Under the pieces are notes generated by a model that saw only the letters and a program-made list of their open reading frames with translations, was not told the origin of the DNA and searched no databases. A DNA stretch of 64,000 nt from the NCBI GenBank assembly GCA_021809845.1, contig JAJZJW010000003.1, forward strand, positions 85,785 through 149,784, given 5' to 3'. The DNA comes from a bacterium. GTDB lineage: Bacteria > SZUA-79 > Acidulodesulfobacterales > Acidulodesulfobacteraceae. This document shows positions 35,201-43,390 of the stretch, piece by piece. The position numbers were made by a program, and so were the translations under genes. The stretch's first letter is position 1; each line of letters opens with the position of its first letter.

Positions 35201-37547
35201 AGTCGTGCTCCTCTTCAATTGTTTCTTTAACGAACTCATTTTTGTTATTATTTTTATTATTATTTTTATCAGATTTTACGTTTTTATAATTTTTATCGGC
35301 TTCAACGCTAACATCACCGTCTTTTAATTCGGCAACAAACCTCTCTCCATCGTTCCATTTTAATGTAATTGGAACTTTTATTATGTCATCTATCTTTCTT
35401 TTTAAAAATCTTGCTCCGTATTTGGCGCTGAAACCGAGTTCGACGAGTTTGTCAAGAGCATCCTCTTCCACAATCAATGATTTTCCATAACCTGCCATAC
35501 TTTTATTAATGCTTTCTAAATGCAGCAATGCAATTTTCTTAACTTCCTCTTTTGTAAGCGGTGAAAAAATAACAATATCGTCTATTCTATTAATAAACTC
35601 AGGAGAAAAATTGTTTTCAACTTCTTTGTTAATAGTAGATTTTATACTCTTAATAACATCGGTAGATTCAATAAAACCTAGCGGTTTTGTAAATTTTGAA
35701 AATTCATGCGAACCAAGATTGGATGTCATTATAATTATAGAATCTGAAAAATATACTCTTTTTCCTCTGCCGTCTGTTAAAAATCCTTCGTCAAAAACCT
35801 GTAAAAATAGATTAAAAACCATATCGCTTGCTTTTTCTATTTCGTCAAGCAAAATTACGGAAAAAGGATTATCTTTTACCTGATTTGAAAGAATACCTCC
35901 TCTTGTAGAACCGACTATTCCTCTTGGCATGCCTATCAGCTTATCTACCGCCAATGAACCGTCTTTATATTCAGACATATCAATCCTGATTAAATTTTTT
36001 GGAGAACCGAACATATATTCAGCTAGAGCTTTTGCAGTTTCAGTCTTGCCTACTCCAGTCGGACCTAAAAAAAGCAGCACCGCATCCGGTTTGTCATAAT
36101 TACTCTTCAAAGGTCCTTTATTTAGCCTTATATGTTTGGCAAGAGATTTAATTCCTTCTGTTTGCCCAACTATTCTTTTAGAAAAAAAATCTTCCATATC
36201 CTGAAATCTTTCAAGAACATCGCGTTTAATCAAATCAATCGGTATATTCGTCTCTTGCGATACAACCTGATAAATATTTTCTTTGCTTACAGTTTTATCT
36301 TCAGAATATATTTCCGCTTTGACGCATCCGGTATCTAACCAGCCGATTACCTTATCCGGAAGCCTCAGAGACCTGTTATATCTTGAAGAAAGGTTAAGAG
36401 ATTCATCAATAGCTTCTTTTAATATTTCAACATTATAGGTATCTTCAAATCTTCTTTTTAATCCGTACATAATTCTTTTCGCACTTTCAAGCGAAGGTTC
36501 TTTGACATGAACTAATCTGAATCTCCTTGCAAGAGCTTCGTCTTCGGCAATAACTTCTTTATATTCGGATAAAGTCGTAGCCCCTATCATTTGAACATCG
36601 CCGCGGGCAAGCGAAGATTTTAAAATATTAGCTGCATCGCTTGGAACCCCGATTGCAGAACCGGCTCCTATAATTGAATGAACCTCGTCTACGAAAAGAA
36701 TAATATTTTTTCTTGATTTTATCTCATTTATTATTTTTTCCATCCTGTCTTCAAACATGCCTCTAAAAACAGTGCCTGCTATAAGAGAGTTCATTTGAAG
36801 ATTGACAATAACTTTATTTCTGAGTCTGGGCGGAACATTATACGGTTCTAGCTCTATCTTTCTGGCTAATCCTTCTACTATAGCTGTTTTACCGACACCG
36901 GGTTCGCCTACTATCATAACTGAATTAGACCTGTCTATATGACACAATATCTCCATAACTTTAGTAATTTCGGAATCTCTATCAAAAACTAACGGCAGTT
37001 TATCCATAACCGCCAATTTGCTTAAATTAGTAGCATGCTGTCTTAAAGTGTAAGGAAGGTCATACTTTCTCCGATTTTCATCGCTTCTATTTTTTCTTTC
37101 CCTTATTTTTTGAAATACTTTATCTGCTATAACAACAGAGTCAATGCCTATACTGCTAAAAACTTTTGCAATAACGGAATTGGATTCCTGAAATATTACC
37201 ATAAGAAAATCGGTAGAATCTATCATATTTCTTCCTGAACTCTGAGCATAATCATAAGCGCTTTTAAAAATATTCCTGGTCTGAAGAGGTATCTTAAGAC
37301 CTTCTCCTATATATTGCTCCTGGGACATCATATAATCATTGAGCAATTTTAGAAGCCTTTTTTTATCTATTTTAAGGTCTTCAAATATATCGTTCATCAA
37401 ATCTTCGTCAACTATTGTAAGAGCATAGAATATATGTTCTAAACCAAGATAATAATGTTTTCTTTTTTTTGATTCCTCTATAGATATAGTAAGAACTCTA
37501 AATCCGCTTTCCGATAGTTTATCTTCGTAATTGTCTATGTTAAACAT
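35193..37547 (-). CDS. ClpA/ClpC-type AAA+ unfoldase
   Basis: The 784-residue protein has an N-domain (about 1-145), a first AAA+ module with GEPGVGKT (214-221), and a second with GPTGVGKT and IDMSEYKDGSLAVDKLIG. It lacks the long middle domain of ClpB. After MTSNLGSHEF comes KPLGFIES, an LGF tripeptide where ClpA has its IGL ClpP-binding loop, so it probably feeds ClpP. The tail is Asn/Lys-rich and ends EEEHDYV. No clpP or clpS is in the window. It overlaps the DUF1844 gene by 8 bp and follows hsp20. Confidence 0.88.
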   Translation of the reverse strand: MFNIDNYEDKLSESGFRVLTISIEESKKRKHYYLGLEHIFYALTIVDEDLMNDIFEDLKIDKKRLLKLLNDYMMSQEQYIGEGLKIPLQTRNIFKSAYDYAQSSGRNMIDSTDFLMVIFQESNSVIAKVFSSIGIDSVVIADKVFQKIRERKNRSDENRRKYDLPYTLRQHATNLSKLAVMDKLPLVFDRDSEITKVMEILCHIDRSNSVMIVGEPGVGKTAIVEGLARKIELEPYNVPPRLRNKVIVNLQMNSLIAGTVFRGMFEDRMEKIINEIKSRKNIILFVDEVHSIIGAGSAIGVPSDAANILKSSLARGDVQMIGATTLSEYKEVIAEDEALARRFRLVHVKEPSLESAKRIMYGLKRRFEDTYNVEILKEAIDESLNLSSRYNRSLRLPDKVIGWLDTGCVKAEIYSEDKTVSKENIYQVVSQETNIPIDLIKRDVLERFQDMEDFFSKRIVGQTEGIKSLAKHIRLNKGPLKSNYDKPDAVLLFLGPTGVGKTETAKALAEYMFGSPKNLIRIDMSEYKDGSLAVDKLIGMPRGIVGSTRGGILSNQVKDNPFSVILLDEIEKASDMVFNLFLQVFDEGFLTDGRGKRVYFSDSIIIMTSNLGSHEFSKFTKPLGFIESTDVIKSIKSTINKEVENNFSPEFINRIDDIVIFSPLTKEEVKKIALLHLESINKSMAGYGKSLIVEEDALDKLVELGFSAKYGARFLKRKIDDIIKVPITLKWNDGERFVAELKDGDVSVEADKNYKNVKSDKNNNKNNNKNEFVKETIEEEHDYV

Positions 37548-37623
37548 AATATTTGTACCGCCTATTTTAAAATTTTAGTATTTTACATTAAATTTTAATA
37601 AAAAAATATTAATTATATTAATA

Positions 37624-38028
37624 TTAATAAATTTTTATCCTTTTCGAATTGTTCTCGATATTTTTAGGAATAATTATCTCCAGCACTCCATCTTTAAAGG
37701 AAGCGGTTATATCTTCTACTTTAATATTTTTAGGTAAATAAAACGACCGCTTAAAAAAACCGTATGACCTTTCCATTCTTTGGTAATTTTCTTCTTCTTG
37801 AGTCCTGCATTTAGTCCTTATTCCGTTAACTTGGATAAAACCATCACCCAATTCTATATTAAGATTCTCTTTTTTAACACCGGATAATTCCACTTGAATA
37901 ACTATTTTTTTTGGAGACTCATACATATCGGCAAACGGTTTAAAACAATAAGAATCGTCATCAGATTTTTTATTTTTGTCATTAATAATAAATTTTAAGT
38001 CATTATTTTTCAGTTTTCCAAAGTTCAT
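37624..38028 (-). CDS. Hsp20 small heat-shock protein
   Basis: This 134-residue protein has a short N-terminal arm, an alpha-crystallin domain (about 34-122) with DMYESPKKIVIQVELSGV and the conserved FKDGVLEIIIPK (111-122), and the C-terminal I-x-I motif within KRIKIY. It holds unfolding proteins for refolding by ClpB/DnaK, whose gene is in the same direction downstream. Upstream is a 427-bp gap without a visible heat-shock operator. Confidence 0.9.
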   Translation of the reverse strand: MNFGKLKNNDLKFIINDKNKKSDDDSYCFKPFADMYESPKKIVIQVELSGVKKENLNIELGDGFIQVNGIRTKCRTQEEENYQRMERSYGFFKRSFYLPKNIKVEDITASFKDGVLEIIIPKNIENNSKRIKIY

Positions 38029-38455
38029 TTTAAAATACCCCTTAATTCAGCTTAATTCAATTTGCAATAAACTCGATTCAACTTGACTTCATTCAGCTTT
38101 AATTAAACTTAGTTTACTTCTTTTTACTTTAATTTACTTTTATTTAACCTGATTTAACTTGATTTAATTTGATTTAATTCAACATAGTTTGCTTTAGTTC
38201 GCTTCTTTTTACTTCAATTCACTTTAATTCAACTTAAATTTAGTTTAAATTAAATGATAGGCAATAAGTAATTTTCACATTGATTTTATATGTAATACCT
38301 GCTCGTTTAATATATTTTATTATAACAAATAAAAGCTGAAAAACCAAATTTTTATCTTTAAATTTTAATGATTGTGATATAATATTTTAAAATTACAAAA
38401 AAAAATTAAAAAAACAAATATCAAACATAAATATAAAAAAAAGGGTAAGTTCGGA
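38029..38455. repeat. Divergent gap with TTAATTCAACTTGATTTAA-like quasi-repeats
   Basis: Between hsp20 (minus) and the exported orphan (plus), about 38040-38230 consists of drifted 10-20 bp units such as TTAATTCAACTT, ACTTTAATT and TGATTTAA. No gene is seen. It must contain promoters for both neighbours; I see no CIRCE element. Confidence 0.5.
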
Positions 38456-39256
38456 ATGCAGAGTAAAAATAATGTTAACAGATTTTCATATTTTATATCT
38501 TGCTTAAATCATGATTTTTTTAATATATTTAACATCAATATTCTCCGAAATTTAATTTTTATAACAGTTTTTTTATTTACTTTTTTATTTTTATCGGGAC
38601 TGCTAATAAAAAATACTTACGCATTCAGTGTTAAAGCTAATACATTCGTCGTTGTTCCAAAAAAAAATTATCAACTCATACAGACTATAGGTATAAAAAA
38701 AGATTTGGCTATTGCACTTAAAAAAACAGTCGCTCTGCTGATAGGCAAAAATACTTCAGATAATAAAAAAAACAAAATAATTCTGAATAAAGCTATATAT
38801 TCCAGATCCAATAAATTTATTTATTCTTTCAAAATTGTAAAATCAAAAATTTATTTGAATCTTTTTTATATAAATATTATATGCAATATTAATACAAATT
38901 ATTTAAAAAAAGAACTCGAAAAATTAGGTTTTAAATTACAAAAAATTAATAAAAAAAATAAAATTATATACAATATATATAGGTTAAGATTTACAGGTCG
39001 CTTCAAATATGCATATGCCGACAAATTTATGCAGATGATGATAAAATCTTCACCGGATTTAAAAAATATATATATATCTTCATTTTCCAATGATTATGTA
39101 GGCGTAAAAATAAAGTATGCAGGCGGCATTTTAAATCTTTTAAAAAATATAAAATTAAAACTCTCTACATTTCTTAAATATAAAGAATATATAGACAAAA
39201 ATAATATTATTTATATTAAAATTAAAAAAACAGTAAAACACCAAGCCGTAAATTAA
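38456..39256 (+). CDS. Exported basic protein, FlgT/LPP20-like pattern, unknown
   Basis: This 266-residue protein has a hydrophobic export or anchor segment at about 30-57, then a mature part rich in Lys and Ile. ALKKTVALLIG, ILNKAIYSRSNKFIYSFKI and TNYLKKELEKLGF follow one another as in the N-terminal domains of FlgT-like and LPP20-type proteins (helix, strand with Tyr, strand, helix). A second half (RLRFTGRFKYAYADKFMQM onward) looks like an extra alpha-beta unit. I cannot name a family with certainty. It stands alone on the plus strand and is followed by a large hairpin. Confidence 0.5.
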   Translation: MQSKNNVNRFSYFISCLNHDFFNIFNINILRNLIFITVFLFTFLFLSGLLIKNTYAFSVKANTFVVVPKKNYQLIQTIGIKKDLAIALKKTVALLIGKNTSDNKKNKIILNKAIYSRSNKFIYSFKIVKSKIYLNLFYINIICNINTNYLKKELEKLGFKLQKINKKNKIIYNIYRLRFTGRFKYAYADKFMQMMIKSSPDLKNIYISSFSNDYVGVKIKYAGGILNLLKNIKLKLSTFLKYKEYIDKNNIIYIKIKKTVKHQAVN

Positions 39257-39287
39257 TAAATTAACGACATAAATTAGTAAATTATAT

Positions 39288-39332
39288 CACTGGGTTATAA
39301 AATATTGTCTGTCCTTATTTTATAACCCAGTG
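39288..39332. repeat. 17-bp perfect inverted repeat
   Basis: CACTGGGTTATAAAATA (39288-39304) is exactly reverse-complemented at 39316-39332. The loop is TTGTCTGTCCT. It lies between the convergent ends of the exported orphan and hflX, so it could act as a bidirectional terminator, though no clear T tract follows. The loop word also occurs in other gaps. Confidence 0.85.
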
Positions 39333-39505
39333 GTAATTAATTACTTAATTAACGGCAGACATGATTTTTTTAAGTAGTAAAATAGGTAAATTAGAGACAG
39401 ACACCCCTTTTTTATACACCTGTTTACATAATGCGTGCGATACTTATACTTATGATTAATAATTAATTGAGAATAATAAATAATAAATAAGTTATGCATT
39501 AATTA

Positions 39506-40588
39506 TTAGTGCAGAGCTTGAAAAATTGAGTCCTTAAGCAAATTTAAATTAACATTATTTTTCGCCGATACCGGCACAACCACACCGCCTGTAATTTGTT
39601 CAAATTTATTTTTTAGATAATCTGCCTGTTCTTGCGGTATAAGGTCTATTTTATTTAATGCGGTTATAATTTTGTTTTCTCCTGCACCTATTTTTTCTAA
39701 AATCTTAATAACCTCTTCGGCTTTTGCGATTGCATTGTTTTGCGTAGGGTCAACAACGTGAACTAGAAGCGAGGAGAATACCGCTTCTTCCAAGGTAGAT
39801 TTGAACGATTCTATTAACAATAGCGGTAAATTTTGTATAAAACCAACAGTATCGGATATAATAATCTTCTTGTTTCCGTTTTTATTATGCATCGCCTCCA
39901 TCTTAGTGCCAAGGGTTGCAAAAAGTTTATCTTCACCATGTTCCTTAGAATTAGTCAGGGCTTGTAAAAGCGTAGTTTTTCCCGAATTAGTATAACCTGC
40001 AAGCGTAACGGTATCCAACCTTTGTTTTTCCCTCTTCAATCTTTGCAAAGAGCGTGTTTTTTTGGCAAGCTCAAGTTTATCCTTGATATGTTTTATTTTA
40101 AGTCTGATTTTTCTTCTATCAGTTTCAAGTTTTGTTTCTCCAGGACCTCTAGTTCCTATACCTGCCCCCGTTCTTGAAAGCATAACAGAGCTTCCCTTAA
40201 GTCTCGGCAAAATATATTGCAGCAAAGCCAGCTCAACCTGTAATTTGCCTTCAGCCGTCTTAGCACGTGTTGCAAAGATATCAAGAATAATTCTAGTTCT
40301 GTCTAAAACATTTACCTCAAAAAAATCAGATAAGTTTCTTTCCTGAGCGGGCGTAAGGTCAGCATCAAATAAAACTATGTCTGCGTTACTGGATTGTACG
40401 AGCTCTTTTAATTCATTAGCCATACCTTTTGTTATGTAGTAAGCGGGACTGATCGTTTTAACATTTTTTAAAACCTGCCCTATATTTACAGCCCCGGCAG
40501 TTTCTGAAAGCATACTGAGTTCTTCTAGCGAATCTAAACTTAATTCTTTTTTTCCCTTGTTAATTCCAACTAAAAACGCTTTTTCCAT
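39506..40588 (-). CDS. hflX: GTPase HflX
   Basis: HflX is a ribosome-associated GTPase that rescues or splits ribosomes. The 360-residue protein has the family N-terminal domain, GIGTRGPGETKLETDRR (144-160) with its coiled-coil linker, and the GTPase motifs GYTNSGKT (198-205), ISDTVGFIQNLP and NKIDL. The coiled-coil region (165-192) is Lys-rich. It follows miaA across a tandem-repeat gap of 281 bp. In many bacteria hfq, miaA and hflX are neighbours; hfq is not seen here. Confidence 0.94.
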   Translation of the reverse strand: MEKAFLVGINKGKKELSLDSLEELSMLSETAGAVNIGQVLKNVKTISPAYYITKGMANELKELVQSSNADIVLFDADLTPAQERNLSDFFEVNVLDRTRIILDIFATRAKTAEGKLQVELALLQYILPRLKGSSVMLSRTGAGIGTRGPGETKLETDRRKIRLKIKHIKDKLELAKKTRSLQRLKREKQRLDTVTLAGYTNSGKTTLLQALTNSKEHGEDKLFATLGTKMEAMHNKNGNKKIIISDTVGFIQNLPLLLIESFKSTLEEAVFSSLLVHVVDPTQNNAIAKAEEVIKILEKIGAGENKIITALNKIDLIPQEQADYLKNKFEQITGGVVVPVSAKNNVNLNLLKDSIFQALH

Positions 40589-40869
40589 ATAGATATAATA
40601 TGCCGATTAAGATTAAGTTAATAAGTTATGCTAGTAATTTAAGTTAATAAGTTATACTAGTAAATTATGCTAGTAAGTTATGCTAGTAATTTAAGTTAAT
40701 AAGTTATGCTAGTAAATTATGCTAGTAATTTATGTTAGTAAGTTATGCTAGTAATTTATGTTAGTAAGTTATGTTAGTAAGTTATGTTAGTAAGTTATGC
40801 TAGTAATTTATGTTAGTAAGTTATGTTAGTAATTTATGTTAATAAGTTATGTTAGTATGTTATGTTAAA
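40589..40869. repeat. Tandem array of 13-bp units between hflX and miaA
   Basis: About twenty drifted copies of TAGTAAGTTATGT/C, 13 bp, run from about 40612 to 40868, with the variants TAGTAATTTATGT and TTAATAAGTTATG. They abut the miaA stop at 40870. No gene is seen in the gap. Confidence 0.9.
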
Positions 40870-41817
40870 CTATGTTAGGCAAAAAGCATCTATATTTTTC
40901 TTCATAATATTTAATCTCTCATCTTCATTTATAGTTTCAATAAAAACGGCATTTACCGATTTCCTAAACCATGTGAGCTGCCTTTTTGCATATTGCATTG
41001 TTGATTTAACTATTTCCAAATAAAGTTCGTTTTGAGAATGCATAACACCGTTTAAATACATCAGCGTTTCTTTATATCCTATAGCTCTAAACGGTTTTAA
41101 ATCCAAACTGTAGCCCATATTAATAATTTTTTCCGTTTCCTCTATTAAACCGTTATGTATTATATTTTTTGTTCGTTCTTCAATTCTTTTTCTTAAAATT
41201 TCTCTGTTCGGTATAAAAATAATATTTATAAAATCATACGCCGGTTCTTTAAAAGGATTTAAATTAATAAAATACGACAACGGTTTACCTGTATGATAAA
41301 AAACCTCCATCGCTCTGATTATTCTACTCTTATCATTAGAAGAAATTTTTATGGCATATTCCGGGTCAGCTTCTCTTAATTTTTCATAAAACTTTTTCAA
41401 ACCTTCCCTTTTAATTGACTCGGAAAGCTTTTTTCTGATTTCGTCGCCGGATATCGCAGGGATAGGCGACAATCCGTAAATTAAAGCCTTTGTATATAAC
41501 CCTGTTCCACCTGCAAATAATGGCAAGTTGCCGTTATTTATAATGTTTGAAATCACTGATGAAGCATCGTTAGAAAAATCGAAAGCATTGTAGCTTTCAT
41601 TTGGAAATTTTATATCAATAAGATGGTGTTTTACCGTTAAAGTATTTGATTTCTCAGGTTTAGCGCTGCCTATGTCAAAATATTTATAAAAACACAGCGA
41701 ATCATAATTTACAACCTCCAGAGGATAAATTTGCGCCAAACGGAGAGAAGAACCTGTCTTACCTGAACACGTCGGACCCCCTAAAATAACTATTTTTTGT
41801 TTTTTATTATTATCCAT
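40870..41817 (-). CDS. miaA: tRNA dimethylallyltransferase
   Basis: MiaA prenylates A37 of tRNAs reading UNN codons. The 315-residue protein has the P-loop GGPTCSGKT (13-21), the substrate-binding DSLCFYKYFDIGSAKP (39-54; most members have Gln in place of Cys42), AGGTGLYTKAL and LTWFRK near the C-terminus. All catalytic elements are present. It is in line with hflX and pgi. Confidence 0.94.
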   Translation of the reverse strand: MDNNKKQKIVILGGPTCSGKTGSSLRLAQIYPLEVVNYDSLCFYKYFDIGSAKPEKSNTLTVKHHLIDIKFPNESYNAFDFSNDASSVISNIINNGNLPLFAGGTGLYTKALIYGLSPIPAISGDEIRKKLSESIKREGLKKFYEKLREADPEYAIKISSNDKSRIIRAMEVFYHTGKPLSYFINLNPFKEPAYDFINIIFIPNREILRKRIEERTKNIIHNGLIEETEKIINMGYSLDLKPFRAIGYKETLMYLNGVMHSQNELYLEIVKSTMQYAKRQLTWFRKSVNAVFIETINEDERLNIMKKNIDAFCLT

Positions 41818-42003
41818 TAAAAAATTAAATAGTTCATATTATTTTATAAACAATATACACAAAATAAAATATGAACTGTTCTTAAGTAAATACCAAGTAA
41901 TAAAATATTGTCTGTTCTTAATTAAATACCAAGTAATAAAATATTGTCTGTTCTTAATTATCTGTCCATAATTATCCCAATTAACTCTAACTAAATTGAA
42001 TAA
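41818..42003. repeat. 48-bp repeat pair between miaA and pgi
   Basis: CCAAGTAATAAAATATTGTC TGTTCTTAATTAAATA-type sequence occurs twice (from about 41890 and 41938). ATAAAATATTGTCTGT is also shared with the hairpin at 39288-39332. No gene seen. Confidence 0.7.
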
Positions 42004-43362
42004 TTAGAATGCAACATCTTCAATTTTTTGCAATCTTTTAAGCTCTTCCATTTCCGATGCGAAAGAACTGTCTGTCCTGCCCATCAGAAGATAGGCAAAT
42101 TTTTTGCCTTTTTCGACACCAGGCTGGTCAAAGGGATTGATTTCAAGGAGGTTTCCAAGTATAGGTACCATTTCCATGCAGATGAAAGAAAGTTCCCCGA
42201 TTGTGAATTCATTAATTTTGTCAAGCGTAATCCTGAAAGACGGTCTGCCCTTCATCGCAAGCGCCAACTCTACACCGCTCAGTTCATTTAATAATAATTC
42301 CGAAAGTTTTTTACCGTTTAAATAAGCATACTTTTCAAAACCTTTAGAATTAATATTATAATCAAATCCATAATCTTTAAGGCATATAAAACATGACAGT
42401 TTATCCTGAGGTCCGTCCATGTAAAGCTGCAATTGTGAATGCTGGTCTGTGGCTCCTGTCGCTTTTATCGGTGTTGGTGATTTTAAATCCTTGCCGAGAC
42501 TTTCCGCAAATAATTGTCTAAACCATCTTCCAAATTCATTTAGGTAATCGCTGTAAGTGTCAATCAGAAACATATTACGGTTTTTTTGGGTATAGTAGAG
42601 ATATATTACAGATGCAGCAGTATAAACCGGATTGGCATCTAAAGGTTCTTTAGACAGCATATCATTTCTGGCAGAAATTATGCCTTTTAAAAATTCATCG
42701 ATGTTTAAACCCATACAATATGCGGGAAATAAACTTCCTGCAGTTATTATAGAATATCTGCCCCCAACATTTGCGGCAATATTTAAAACTGAAATATTAT
42801 TTTCATCGGCAAAATTTCTTAAAAAACCGCTTTTTTTGTCTGTTATAAAAATCATATGCTCTTTGTAGCCGTCTTTAAATTTATTTTTCAACTTTTCTTT
42901 TATGATGAAAAATTGGGATACTACTTCTATGGTGCTGCCCGACTTTGAAACAAAACAGAATAAAGTTTCATCAAGATTTAATTTTTCAATATTATCACTT
43001 AAATAGGCAGGGTCAATATTTTCAGAAAATAATACCTTCATTTTTTTATTTACGGTTTGGGCTATTGTCTGTTTTAAGGAATTCTGTAAAAAAATAGCCC
43101 CTAGAGAAGAACCGCCCATCCCGAACACAACTAACGTTTTTATACCGTTTGAAAAAAATTTTTCGCCCATATTTTTTATGTCTTCAACCATCTGTTTATC
43201 TTCTGGAATATCATATAGACCGATAACCTTGTCTTTTCTTAATTTTTCCAAATTATCTTTGGCGTTGGACAATTTACCTTTCAATAATTTTATATCATCA
43301 TATGAAATACCGCCCTCTCCGAGCGCAGATTTCAAAGCAAACTTGAAATTAAACTCAACCAT
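42004..43362 (-). CDS. pgi: Glucose-6-phosphate isomerase
   Basis: Pgi interconverts glucose-6-phosphate and fructose-6-phosphate. The 452-residue protein has the family motifs FGMGGSSLGA (80-89), VSKSGSTIEV, GRYSIITAGSLFP, NEFGRWFRQLFAESLGK and TGATDQHSQLQLYMDGP. Size fits the short bacterial/archaeal-type Pgi. A good GGGAGG site precedes the ATG at 43362. It sits in a row with cca and miaA. Confidence 0.94.
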   Translation of the reverse strand: MVEFNFKFALKSALGEGGISYDDIKLLKGKLSNAKDNLEKLRKDKVIGLYDIPEDKQMVEDIKNMGEKFFSNGIKTLVVFGMGGSSLGAIFLQNSLKQTIAQTVNKKMKVLFSENIDPAYLSDNIEKLNLDETLFCFVSKSGSTIEVVSQFFIIKEKLKNKFKDGYKEHMIFITDKKSGFLRNFADENNISVLNIAANVGGRYSIITAGSLFPAYCMGLNIDEFLKGIISARNDMLSKEPLDANPVYTAASVIYLYYTQKNRNMFLIDTYSDYLNEFGRWFRQLFAESLGKDLKSPTPIKATGATDQHSQLQLYMDGPQDKLSCFICLKDYGFDYNINSKGFEKYAYLNGKKLSELLLNELSGVELALAMKGRPSFRITLDKINEFTIGELSFICMEMVPILGNLLEINPFDQPGVEKGKKFAYLLMGRTDSSFASEMEELKRLQKIEDVAF

Positions 43363-43390
43363 GTAAGTAAACCTCCCGTAAAAAGTTAAT

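Noticed and set aside
42028-42325. Plus-strand frames across pgi
   Set aside because: Antisense shadows of a well-conserved minus-strand enzyme.
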